Source: Streptomyces sp. MBT53 (GTDB lineage Bacteria; Actinomycetota; Actinomycetes; Streptomycetales; Streptomycetaceae). From it: 42,971 nt of DNA. A model generated the notes under the pieces. The model saw nothing but the letters and a program-made list of their open reading frames with translations. It had not been told where the DNA came from and made no database searches. A program made the position numbers and the translations under genes. Positions 1 through 7,487 of the stretch are shown here, one piece after another (position 1 is the first letter of the stretch; each line of letters opens with the position of its first letter). Where the stretch lies: NCBI RefSeq assembly GCF_016654115.1, contig NZ_JAEQAZ010000129.1, positions 1 to 42,971 of the forward strand, read 5' to 3'.

Positions 1-697
1 GATCACGGTGTGCGGTGTCGCGCAGGAGGCTGCCCACCGTGCCGGTGACCGGGTGGCTGAGGCCAGCGCGTGGACCAGTCTCGGCATCGCCCTGCGGGAA
101 ACGGGCCGGTCGGAGGAGGCTATCGTCGCCCATACTCGCGCCCGCGACCTGTTCCAGGCGGCCGGGGACCGTCATCGCGAGGCCATGGCGTGGAACAACC
201 TAGGCTTCGCTTTGGGGGAGGCGGGCCGGGTGAGGGAGGCGGTCGACGCCCATACTCGCGCTCGGACCCTGTACCAGGCTGTCGGGGATCGCCACGGCGA
301 GGCCAGGGCGTTGGGCAACCTCGGTCTCGTGCTGGGGGAAGGCCGGGCAGAGGAGGCGATCGGTATGCACACCCAGGCCCGCGACCTGTTCCAGGCCGTT
401 GGGGATCGCCACGGCGAGGCCATGGCGTGGGGCAACCTCGGCACCGCCCTGCGGGAAACGGACCGGGTGGAGGAAGCAGTTGAGGCGTACGCGAAGGCGC
501 TGAAAGGCTACCGGGAGTTCGAGGACTGGTACCGGGCAGGCGGAACCCTCTACAACCTGGCCATCGCCCACCTGCACGCCGCCCGCCCAGCCGAGGCCCG
601 CATCTGCTACCTCCAGTCCGCCGACGCCTACAGCCGCGCCAACGCACCCACCGAAGCAGCCAAAGCCCGCACCTGGGCCGAACAGATCACCCCTTAA
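1..697 (+). CDS. STAND (NB-ARC)/TPR protein, 3' end only
   Basis: The reading frame is open from the first base, so this is the C-terminal part (about 232 codons) of a gene that begins outside the window. It consists of tetratricopeptide repeats of about 40 residues with the recurring pattern A-W-x-N-L-G...EA..A...A-R-D-L(F/Y)...GD. The stretch ITVCGV at its left edge matches the same stretch of the complete STAND/TPR protein at 3959-5953, and the homology continues to the C-terminus, so the missing part is probably an NB-ARC-type ATPase. One repeat is one residue shorter than the others. Such repeats are normally the ligand- or partner-sensing part of a STAND switch. The stop codon lies 11 bases inside the convergent permease gene. 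The identity as a TPR protein is firm; the NB-ARC part is inferred. Confidence 0.85.
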   Translation, partial: ITVCGVAQEAAHRAGDRVAEASAWTSLGIALRETGRSEEAIVAHTRARDLFQAAGDRHREAMAWNNLGFALGEAGRVREAVDAHTRARTLYQAVGDRHGEARALGNLGLVLGEGRAEEAIGMHTQARDLFQAVGDRHGEAMAWGNLGTALRETDRVEEAVEAYAKALKGYREFEDWYRAGGTLYNLAIAHLHAARPAEARICYLQSADAYSRANAPTEAAKARTWAEQITP

Positions 698-1526
698 CAG
701 CCCCACCCAAAGCGAACCCCCCACCCAACCGCCGCGCCACCAGCACATACAACAAAATCACCGGCGTCGAATAAACAACCGAGAACGCGGCCAACTGCCC
801 ATACGCCACCATCCCCCGATTCCCGAAGAACTCATTGATGCTCACGCTCGCCGGCATCTGGTCCGGGGTGAGCAGCAGCATGAACGGGACGAAGAAGTTC
901 CCCCACATCATCACGAACGAGAAGACGGTCACCACCGCGACGCCCGGTCCCATCAGCGGAAGGACGATCCGCACGAGGGACTGGAACGACGACGCGCCGT
1001 CCGTCCACGCCGCCTCCTCCAGTTCCTTCGGTACGCCGTCCATGAAGTTCTTCATCAGCCAGATGGCGAACGGGAGTTGAGACGCGGCGAAGAAGAAGAT
1101 CGTGCCCTGCATCGTGTCGATGAGGTTCACCTGCACGAACAACGCGTACACCGGCACCATGATCGCGGTGATCGGAAGGCTCGTTGCGAAGAGAATCGTC
1201 AGTAGGAACGGGCGATTGAGCCGCGACCGGAAGCGGGACAGCGGGTACGCCGCCAGTGCCGAGCACACCACCGTCAGCAGTGTTCCGAAGCCGCACAGGA
1301 TCAGGCTGTTGAGGAGGGGGGTGAAGGTGATGTCCGAGTTCAGGATCGCGTGGAAGTTGTCCAGGGTGAGGCCGTCGGGGGCCTTCACCTTCAGGTCCGC
1401 GTGAGGGTCTAGGGACGACAGGATCACCCAGAGCAGGGGGAGCGCGAACGTTGCCGCGACCACCAGCAGGCCCGCGTCCGCCGCCAGGCGTCTGCTTCTG
1501 CGGCGGGAGGAGAGGGTGAGTGCCAT
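687..1526 (-). CDS. Carbohydrate ABC transporter permease, MalG type
   Basis: A 279-residue inner-membrane permease of the CUT1 (MalG-like) family, one of the two channel subunits of a sugar importer. It has six hydrophobic segments, the first just after a short basic N-terminus. The cytoplasmic EAA loop (EAAWTDGASS followed by LP at about residues 170-190) is where the ATPase docks. The ATG is 3 bases after the stop of the upstream permease gene, so the two are co-transcribed and probably translationally coupled. No ATPase gene lies in the operon. In Streptomyces, importers of this class normally borrow the shared ATPase MsiK, encoded elsewhere; that is family knowledge, not seen here. The 3' end overlaps the convergent TPR gene by 11 bases. 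Confidence 0.93.
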   Translation of the reverse strand: MALTLSSRRRSRRLAADAGLLVVAATFALPLLWVILSSLDPHADLKVKAPDGLTLDNFHAILNSDITFTPLLNSLILCGFGTLLTVVCSALAAYPLSRFRSRLNRPFLLTILFATSLPITAIMVPVYALFVQVNLIDTMQGTIFFFAASQLPFAIWLMKNFMDGVPKELEEAAWTDGASSFQSLVRIVLPLMGPGVAVVTVFSFVMMWGNFFVPFMLLLTPDQMPASVSINEFFGNRGMVAYGQLAAFSVVYSTPVILLYVLVARRLGGGFALGGAVKG

Positions 1527-1529
1527 GGG

Positions 1530-2495
1530 TCAGACCTCCGTTCGCAGCAGGCGCATGTAGATCACCGAGAAGAGCGAGCCGACCAGGAGCAGGAGGAGCG
1601 CTACCGCCGTGGCGTAGCCGATCATGCTGTTCTGGAAGGCCTGTTCGTACATGTAGAGGGGGAGGGTCTGGCTCTTGTTTCCCGGGCCGCCTCTCGTCAT
1701 CACCCAGATCAGACCGAAGACGGAGAGGGTCTGGAGGGTGTTGAGCATGAGGTTCGTGCCGATCGAGCGGCGGATCATCGGCAGCGTGATGTGCCACATG
1801 CGGCGCCAGCCGCCCGCGCCGTCGACCTCCGCCGCCTCCGTGATCTCCTTGGGGATTTCGTTGAGGGCGGCTGAGTAGACCAGCATCGAGAACGCTGTTC
1901 CGCGCCAGACGTTCGCGAAGGACACCGCCAGGATCGGGAGCGTGAACAGCCAGTTCTCGGACGGGAGATGGAGCCAGTCCAGGATGGCGTTCAGGGTGCC
2001 TTCGCGGCGGAAGAAGGCGTAGAGGAGGAAGCCGGCCACGACCTCCGGGAGGACCCAGGCCGTGATCACGATCGCGCCGGTGAGCGTGCGGATCGGTTTT
2101 GACGCGCGCTGCATGAGGGTCGCGAGCGCCAGGCCCAGGGTGTTCTGGCCGATCAGGGACGACAACACCGTGAACACCAGCGTCAGCCATACCGCGTTGA
2201 GGAATTCCGAGTCCTTGAAGGCCGTACGGAAATTCGCGAAGCCCACGAAGGACGAGTGGGCCTGGCCGGTGAGTTGGAGGTCGGTGAAGGCGATGTAGGC
2301 GCAGTAGCCGATCGGGACGGCCAGGAAGAGGAGCAGGAGGGTCAGGGCGGGGGAGAGGGGGAGGAGTTGGGTGAGGACGCGGCGGAGGGTGCGGTGGTCG
2401 TTGCGGGGGGTTGGCGGCTGGTACGCGGACTGCCGGGGGCGCGGTGCGGACTTCGTCGCGTCCGGGCCCGCCGCTTGCCGGGGTGCGGTGGTCAC
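1530..2495 (-). CDS. Carbohydrate ABC transporter permease, MalF type
   Basis: A 321-residue permease of the MalF/UgpA family, partner of the MalG-type subunit just downstream. A disordered basic N-terminus of about 45 residues precedes six membrane segments. The EAA loop (EAAEVDGAGGW...LP) is clear at about residues 220-245. The start is a GTG whose first bases overlap the TGA of the lipoprotein gene (GTGA at 2492-2495), a standard sign of translational coupling. With the lipoprotein and second permease it forms a complete import complex apart from the ATPase. The substrate cannot be read from the permease sequence; a di- or oligosaccharide is most likely. Confidence 0.93.
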   Translation of the reverse strand: MTTAPRQAAGPDATKSAPRPRQSAYQPPTPRNDHRTLRRVLTQLLPLSPALTLLLLFLAVPIGYCAYIAFTDLQLTGQAHSSFVGFANFRTAFKDSEFLNAVWLTLVFTVLSSLIGQNTLGLALATLMQRASKPIRTLTGAIVITAWVLPEVVAGFLLYAFFRREGTLNAILDWLHLPSENWLFTLPILAVSFANVWRGTAFSMLVYSAALNEIPKEITEAAEVDGAGGWRRMWHITLPMIRRSIGTNLMLNTLQTLSVFGLIWVMTRGGPGNKSQTLPLYMYEQAFQNSMIGYATAVALLLLLVGSLFSVIYMRLLRTEV

Positions 2496-3880
2496 TTCTG
2501 GGTGACCTGGTTGTCCGTGGCCGACTTGAGTTCGTCGTCGTACGAACTCGCCGCCTTGTCAACGGACATGTCGCCCGTTGTCACGCCCTCCATCGCCTCC
2601 TGGATCGCGGTGGAGACCTTCGGGTACGCCGGGTAGGCGGGGCGGTAGTGCGTGCTCGCGACGAGGTCCGTGAAGAACTTGATGCCGGGCTGGGCGGTCG
2701 CGTACGCGGGGTCGGCGGCGACGTCCTTCCGCACGGAGATACCAGAGTTGGCGATGTACCACTTCTCCGCGTTCGCCTTCGTCTGCATCGTCTTGATGAA
2801 GTCGAAGGCGAGGTCCGGGTTGCCGGCCTTGGAGGGGATCGCCCAGGTCCAGCCGCCGGACATGCTCACCTTGCCGGGGGCCTGGCCGTTCTGCGTGGGC
2901 ATGTAGGCGAGGCCCAACTCCTGTGACCACTGCGGCCATTCGTGACCGCTGCCCTTCAACCACGCCTGCGGCAGCCAGGATCCGTCGAGGGCGATGCCGA
3001 GTTTGCCCTTGGGGAGCATGTCACCGAACACGTAGGTCTGGATGTTGGGGTCGAGGGCGTCCGACACATCCGGGCCGAGCTTCTCCTTGTAGACCGTGTG
3101 CACGAAGGAGAGGGCGTCCTTGAAGCCTTGGCTGCCCGCGATCCACTTCTTCGACGACTTGTCGTAAAGGGGGTCTGTCGTCCCGTCGTTGGTGCCGTAG
3201 AGCAGCATCTCGAAGCCCTGCATGGTGGCGGCTTCGCCGGCCGGTTTGCCGGTGTAGACGTTGAGGGGGGTGACGTTCGGGACCTTCTGCTTGATCGTGC
3301 GGGCCGCGGCGAGGACGTCGTCCCACGTCTTCGGCTGCCAATTCGTGGGCAGGCCCGCCTTCTTGAAGATTCCCTTGTCGAACCACAGGCCGCGGGTGTC
3401 GGTCCCGTCCGGGACGCCGTACGTCTTCCCGTCCTCGGCCTTCGCGGCCGACTTCGCCGTGTCGACGAACTGGTTCCAGTCCGGCCACTTGGAGAGGTAC
3501 GAGTCGAGGGGCTTGAGGTAGCCGGACGTGATGTCGCTGTTGATGAGGAACGTGTCCTCGTAGACCAGGTCCGGGGCCGTCTTCGGGGAGCGGAGCATCT
3601 GCTGGAGCTTGGTGTAGTACTCCGAGTCCGGGGCCTTGATCGGGACGAGCTCGACCTTCTTGCCGGGGTACTGCTTCTCGAACTGCTTCTTCATGTCGGC
3701 GAGATAGGTGTCCATCACCTTGATGGAGTTGTCCGTCGACTGTTTGAAGGAGATCTTGACGGTGTCCGGGCTGCTGCCGGAACCGCTGCCGCAGGCGGTG
3801 AGGGTGGTTGCGGCGAGGGCGAGAGTAACTAGAGGTGTGAGTAGGGCAGTTCGGTGGGGGCGGACGGCGGTGGGGCGCAC
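2492..3880 (-). CDS. Sugar-binding lipoprotein of ABC importer (CUT1, SBP family 1)
   Basis: Extracellular solute-binding protein, about 462 residues, that captures a sugar outside the membrane and delivers it to the two permeases. A short basic N-terminus, a hydrophobic stretch and the lipobox LTAC (Cys about residue 30) followed by GSGSG predict a lipid-anchored protein. The remainder is a typical SBP_bac_1 fold with aromatic residues suited to sugar stacking (for example GGWTWAIP). Two GTG codons could be the start. The one at 3886 is only two bases from the AGGAGG at 3889-3894, whereas the one at 3880 has the normal 8-base spacing, so I chose 3880. It is first in the operon. A DasR-like palindrome lies about 70 bases upstream, which would suggest control by amino-sugar status. 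The substrate is unknown. Confidence 0.9.
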   Translation of the reverse strand: MRPTAVRPHRTALLTPLVTLALAATTLTACGSGSGSSPDTVKISFKQSTDNSIKVMDTYLADMKKQFEKQYPGKKVELVPIKAPDSEYYTKLQQMLRSPKTAPDLVYEDTFLINSDITSGYLKPLDSYLSKWPDWNQFVDTAKSAAKAEDGKTYGVPDGTDTRGLWFDKGIFKKAGLPTNWQPKTWDDVLAAARTIKQKVPNVTPLNVYTGKPAGEAATMQGFEMLLYGTNDGTTDPLYDKSSKKWIAGSQGFKDALSFVHTVYKEKLGPDVSDALDPNIQTYVFGDMLPKGKLGIALDGSWLPQAWLKGSGHEWPQWSQELGLAYMPTQNGQAPGKVSMSGGWTWAIPSKAGNPDLAFDFIKTMQTKANAEKWYIANSGISVRKDVAADPAYATAQPGIKFFTDLVASTHYRPAYPAYPKVSTAIQEAMEGVTTGDMSVDKAASSYDDELKSATDNQVTQK

Positions 3881-3948
3881 GGGCACGACCTCCTACGGGC
3901 TCACTACGTTGTGGCCTGGGCGGATGGCTGCCCGGTGAAGGTAAGTGG

Positions 3949-3964
3949 AGTGGTCTAGTCAGGT
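3949..3964. promoter_or_regulatory. Candidate DasR (dre-like) operator
   Basis: Reading the minus strand, the 16 bases ACCTGACTAGACCACT match 13 of 16 positions of the dre form ACTGGTCTAGACCACT bound by the GntR-family regulator DasR. The core CTAGACCACT is intact. It lies about 70 bases upstream of the lipoprotein gene, a suitable operator position, and it overlaps the stop codon of the STAND gene. DasR controls chitin and N-acetylglucosamine uptake in Streptomyces. Assignment rests on similarity to a consensus recalled from memory. Confidence 0.4.
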
Positions 3965-5953
3965 CAATGCGTCTGCGCGGGATTGGGCGTAGGCGGCATC
4001 GGCGGGGGCGTTGGCTCGGGTGTAGGCGGCGGCGGACTGGAGGTAGTGGGCGCGGGCCTCGGTGGGGCGGGCGGCGTGCTGGTGGGCGAGAGCCAGGTTG
4101 TAGAGGGTGCGGCCCGTCTCGTACCAGTCGTCGAAGTCTCGGAAGCCCTCCAGGGCCTTCTCATACGCCTCAACCTCCTCCTCCAGCCGAGCCGCCTTCT
4201 GCAGGGTGGCGCCGAGGTTGTTCCACGCCCTGGCCTCGCCGTGGCGGTCCCCGACGGCCTTGTACAGGTCGAGGGCGCGGGTGTGGGCGTCGATCGCCTC
4301 CTCCACCCGGCCTGCCTGACGCAGGGCGAGGCCGAGGTTGTTCCACGCGATGGCCTCGCGGGGGCGGTCCCCGGCGGCCTTGTACAGGTCGAGGGCGCGG
4401 GTGTGGGCGTCGATCGCCTCCTCCACCCGGTCCGCCTCCCGCAGAGGCAGGCCGAGGTTGTTCCACGCGATGGCCTCGCGGAGGCGATCTCCGACGGTCT
4501 GGAAGAGGTCGCGGGCCCGGATGTGGGCGACGATGGCCTCTTCCGCCTGGCCCGTCTCCCGAAGGGCGGCGCCGAGACTGTTCCACGCGATGGCCTCCTC
4601 CATCCGGTTACCGGCGCGGTGGGCAGCTTCCCGCGCGACACCGCACACCGTGATCCAGTCGTCGAAAGAGCGCCGCCAGTACAGATACTCCCCCAGGCAC
4701 TGCGACAGCCGCACCGCCGTGTCCGCGTACCGCTCCTCCCGCGCCCACTGCACCGCCGCCACCAAACCCGCCCGCTCGGAGTCCAGCCACGCCAACGCCC
4801 CCGCCCGATCCACAAACCGCTCCGACACCGACTTCCCTGGCGGCCACCGCAACCAGCCATCCGCCGCCCGCGCCCACCGGTGGTAGAACGCCAGCACCCG
4901 CTCCCGCGCCGCCTCTCCCTCCTCCCACAACTCCGCGTCTCCCTTGACCACACCCACCCCGAACACCCGCACCAAGTCATGCAACCGCCACCGCACGTCC
5001 GCCCCTCCCGGAACAGGCGTAACAAGGTGGGCTGCCGCGAGCTCTTCGAGCAGGGCGAACGTCTGGTCGACGCCGAGGTCCGCCAGTGCGGCGGCCGTTT
5101 CGCTGCCGACTTCGGCCGCCGGAGCCAGGGCGAGCAGACGCAGCAACCTGGCCTGCGCAGACGGCAGTTGCCGGTACGCCGCTTCGAAAAGCGGGCGGAG
5201 TCCGAGAGCCGCCGTCCGATCCTCGGCACCCCGCAACTCGTCCACAAGGGATGCGACGGAGCGGTGGCGGCGCCTGCGCAGCATCCCTGCGGTCATCTTC
5301 AGCGCGAGCGGGTGGTGGCCGCAGAGTGTGGCGAGTTCCGACACAGGCTCCGGTTCGCGCGTTGCCCGATCATCGCTGCGATCGCTGAGCCGCAAGGATC
5401 TATTGATGAGGTCGGTGGCACCCTCCGTGTTGAGGACATCGAGGTCGATCAGCTGAGCTTCCAGGTCGGTGAGCCGGTCCCGGGAGGTGACCAGCACCCG
5501 GTGATGATCCGTCCCCGGCACAAGCGGCATCACCTGCCCTGCATCCGACGCGTTGTCGAGAACCAACAACATCGACCGCCGCTCCTCCGCCAACAGCCGC
5601 CGATACAACCCGTACTGCCCTGTCACCGTCTGCGGAAGATCCGCCCCCCGAACCCCCATCCCATCCAACAGCGCAACCACCGCCTGATCCGCCGTGACCG
5701 GATCCTCGTCGTACCCCCGAAAGTCGACGAACAACGTCCCGCCCGGAAACCACCCGTCCCGCACCGCCCGATGCGCGGCACACAATGCCAACGACGTCTT
5801 CCCGATCCCGCCCAACCCCGACACCGCGCAGATCACCACCGGCAGATCGGACTCCGTGGCCGGGTCGAGTACCGGAAACAGGCGTGCCAAGTCCTCGTCG
5901 CGCCCGGTGAACCCTGCCGGCACCGCAGGCAACGCGGCCGTAGCCACCGGCAC
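3959..5953 (-). CDS. STAND ATPase with NB-ARC domain and C-terminal TPR array
   Basis: About 664 residues. Near the N-terminus is FTGRDEDL, then an NB-ARC-type ATPase with Walker A GLGGIGKTS (about 46-54), Walker B LLVLD (about 129-133) and the sensor-like segment VLVTSRDRL. A winged-helix-like middle and a mixed helical region follow, then from about residue 480 four or five TPRs of 40 residues. This is the AfsR/NLR-like architecture without a SARP DNA-binding domain: a nucleotide-operated switch with a sensor array. The reading frame is open further upstream, but that part overlaps the nucleosidase gene in another frame. GTG at 5953 (or 5947) is the likely start, with no good ribosome site; TTG at 6016 is an alternative. 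It lies 34 bases downstream of the nucleosidase gene, same strand, so the nucleosidase is probably its effector or partner. Confidence 0.85.
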   Translation of the reverse strand: MPVATAALPAVPAGFTGRDEDLARLFPVLDPATESDLPVVICAVSGLGGIGKTSLALCAAHRAVRDGWFPGGTLFVDFRGYDEDPVTADQAVVALLDGMGVRGADLPQTVTGQYGLYRRLLAEERRSMLLVLDNASDAGQVMPLVPGTDHHRVLVTSRDRLTDLEAQLIDLDVLNTEGATDLINRSLRLSDRSDDRATREPEPVSELATLCGHHPLALKMTAGMLRRRRHRSVASLVDELRGAEDRTAALGLRPLFEAAYRQLPSAQARLLRLLALAPAAEVGSETAAALADLGVDQTFALLEELAAAHLVTPVPGGADVRWRLHDLVRVFGVGVVKGDAELWEEGEAARERVLAFYHRWARAADGWLRWPPGKSVSERFVDRAGALAWLDSERAGLVAAVQWAREERYADTAVRLSQCLGEYLYWRRSFDDWITVCGVAREAAHRAGNRMEEAIAWNSLGAALRETGQAEEAIVAHIRARDLFQTVGDRLREAIAWNNLGLPLREADRVEEAIDAHTRALDLYKAAGDRPREAIAWNNLGLALRQAGRVEEAIDAHTRALDLYKAVGDRHGEARAWNNLGATLQKAARLEEEVEAYEKALEGFRDFDDWYETGRTLYNLALAHQHAARPTEARAHYLQSAAAYTRANAPADAAYAQSRADALT
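4211..4590 (-). repeat. Near-identical 120-bp tandem repeats coding for TPRs
   Basis: The string GCCGAGGTTGTTCCACGC recurs at 4211, 4331 and 4451 and, with two changes, at 4571, an exact 120-base period (40 codons). Long stretches between the anchors, such as the block coding for AIDAHTRALDLYKA, are almost unchanged at the DNA level between the middle copies. This is more similarity than protein constraint alone needs and suggests recent duplication or gene conversion within the array. Confidence 0.85.
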
Positions 5954-5987
5954 CGGCCCGTGAACGGACCCGCGCCCCGCCCCGCTA

Positions 5988-6872
5988 CTACCGCTCCCGG
6001 TCCACCCGCTTGGCAACGAACGGCCCGTTGAAGGTGCTCCCCCGAAAGTCGAGGTGATCCCCTCCGTACGTCGCCGCCCGATGGGGCCCCTCCTCGGAGT
6101 CCTCGGCATCCCCGTCGGACCCCGATCCGGACCGCTCCGACCGCCCCCGGAATGGCATCAACTCCCGCAGTACCGCAACGGCCGCCGCAGCCGCGTTCTC
6201 CGCGGCCCGAGGCTGCCAACCTTCCTCGTCCTTGCGGGACTTGGCCGCGTTCGCACGGTCGCTGATGCCCCGGATGACCAGCGCGTCCCCGCCTGCCAGT
6301 TCCACCGCTTGGACCACACCCGCCCCCTCCATCTCGATGGCGGCGGCGTCGTTGTACTGGGTCCTGAGGTGTTGCATCAGCGCGGACCTGGCCGAGGCGA
6401 GCACCACGTCGCCTGTCGCGATCGGCTTGAAGTGCACGTGCCGGTCGCGGCGCAGGGCGTGGCGCGCGGCCTGTTCGAGGTGATGGGAGGCGTGCCAGGC
6501 CTCCGGGCGGACGAGGAAGCCCTTGGGAGTCTCCTTGCCGCCGTGGATGCCGTACACCTTCGTCGCGATCACGACATCACCGACCGGGATGTCCTGCTTG
6601 AGGCTCCCGGCCACTCCGACGAAGATGACCGCCTGCGGCTTGAGCCAGGTGATGACCCGTTCGGTGAGCGCGGCGGCCGTGCGGGCTCCCTCACCCATCT
6701 CCACCAGGGCGACATCCCAGGGGGTGCCGGGCAGCCGGGCCACCTCGGCTCGTGTGCCCTGTTCGTGCACGCGCTTGTGTACTTCGTCGTCGAGATGGCC
6801 GAGCACGGCCTCGTACTCAAGGGACAATGCGGTCAGTACCACCACGGTGGGATTTGTCTCCGGCACCCTCAT
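5988..6872 (-). CDS. MTA/SAH nucleosidase-family (PNP-like) protein with C-terminal adaptor tail
   Basis: 294 residues. The core (about 8-238) is a nucleoside phosphorylase/nucleosidase fold, with VGVAGSL and PVGDVV in the ribose/base-binding part. IEMEGAG holds the conserved Glu (E182) and GISDRAN the catalytic Asp (D205), as in MTA/SAH nucleosidase. The N-terminal LEYEA acids correspond to the other catalytic Glu region. After a Ser/Asp/Glu-rich linker comes a 25-residue tail, YGGDHLDFRGSTFNGPFVAK, of a kind I associate with STAND-type proteins. A housekeeping Pfs enzyme has no such tail and is about 230 residues. I infer an effector that cleaves a nucleoside or nucleotide, possibly ATP as in Detocs-type effectors, under control of the STAND protein downstream. 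The ATG at 6872 has no clear ribosome site. True substrate unknown. Confidence 0.8.
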   Translation of the reverse strand: MRVPETNPTVVVLTALSLEYEAVLGHLDDEVHKRVHEQGTRAEVARLPGTPWDVALVEMGEGARTAAALTERVITWLKPQAVIFVGVAGSLKQDIPVGDVVIATKVYGIHGGKETPKGFLVRPEAWHASHHLEQAARHALRRDRHVHFKPIATGDVVLASARSALMQHLRTQYNDAAAIEMEGAGVVQAVELAGGDALVIRGISDRANAAKSRKDEEGWQPRAAENAAAAAVAVLRELMPFRGRSERSGSGSDGDAEDSEEGPHRAATYGGDHLDFRGSTFNGPFVAKRVDRER

Positions 6873-6932
6873 AAAGTACTGCCAAGGTGCCTGCACAGTG
6901 GGCGTGTTGGCACCAGAGCGAGGGGGAGCAGC
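6873..6932. promoter_or_regulatory. 60-bp divergent promoter region with a small inverted repeat
   Basis: This short gap must serve both the nucleosidase gene (leftward) and the membrane-protein gene (rightward). It contains the inverted repeat GGTGCC (6886-6891) / GGCACC (6909-6914), which could be an operator acting on both genes. I see no convincing -35/-10 pair. Confidence 0.3.
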
Positions 6933-7487
6933 GTGTCCGAGGGAGACGTCACCGTGGCCCAACTGCTCCTCGCCGAGTACCAGACCGTCAAGGACGAGCA
7001 GAAGACCCGCATCGGTTTCCGCGACAACCTCCTCTACGTCACCCTCACCATCGTCGCCGCTGTCATCGCCGCCGCGGCCCAGGCCAAGCAGTCCGAGATG
7101 CTGCTCGCGCTGCCCCCGGTGTGTGTCGTGCTCGGCTGGACCTACCTCGTGAACGACGAGAAGATCTCCGCGATCGGGACGTACGTACGGGACGAGCTGG
7201 GGCCGCGGCTCGCCGAACTCGCCCAAGCCGAGGCGGTGTTCGCGTGGGAGGCCGCCCACCGTTCCGACACCCGTCGGCGCTCCCGCAAGGTCATCCAGTC
7301 GTCCGTCGACCTGCTGGCGTTCTGTGTCGTCCCGCTCGCCGGGCTCATCGTCTACTGGGCCGCAGGCCAGACGACACCCGGCCTGCTCGCCCTGTCCGTC
7401 GCCGAGGCGCTCATCGTCGTCGGCCTCGGCCACCAGGTCCTCAGCTACGCACGACCGTCCAACTCGCCCCGCCCGCCTACCCCTTGA
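6933..7487 (+). CDS. Four-helix membrane protein, possible effector of STAND module
   Basis: 184 residues. The N-terminal third is amphipathic and charged (AEYQTVKDEQKTRIGFRDNLLY). Two adjacent hydrophobic segments follow at about 34-54 and 60-78. A cytoplasmic helical stretch with the motif NDEKISAIGTYVRDELGPRL comes next, and then a second hydrophobic pair at about 135-152 and 155-178. I recall similar Streptomyces proteins near NB-ARC genes, but I do not know a function. The two-helix layout resembles the SLATT-type pore-forming effectors of conflict systems; that is inference. GTG at 6933 has AGGGGGAG 4 bases upstream; GTG at 6954 is an alternative. It is divergent from the nucleosidase across 60 bases, and its last 11 bases overlap the convergent response-regulator gene. 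Confidence 0.75.
   Translation: MSEGDVTVAQLLLAEYQTVKDEQKTRIGFRDNLLYVTLTIVAAVIAAAAQAKQSEMLLALPPVCVVLGWTYLVNDEKISAIGTYVRDELGPRLAELAQAEAVFAWEAAHRSDTRRRSRKVIQSSVDLLAFCVVPLAGLIVYWAAGQTTPGLLALSVAEALIVVGLGHQVLSYARPSNSPRPPTP

Noticed and set aside
4211..4590. Evenly spaced repeats as a possible CRISPR array
   Set aside because: Repeats are 120 bases apart with no unique spacers and lie in frame inside a TPR-coding region.
3959..5953. AfsR/SARP-type antibiotic regulator
   Set aside because: There is no N-terminal winged-helix/BTAD (SARP) region; the protein starts directly with the NB-ARC segment.
3983..6031. Long plus-strand open frame across the STAND gene
   Set aside because: It is a shadow of the STAND/TPR gene, which has Walker motifs and TPRs on the other strand; the product is Arg/Pro-rich without domains.
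5988..7433. Extending the nucleosidase upstream to a 481-residue protein
   Set aside because: The extra N-terminal part is antisense to the membrane protein gene and has no domain; the fold begins right after the ATG at 6872.
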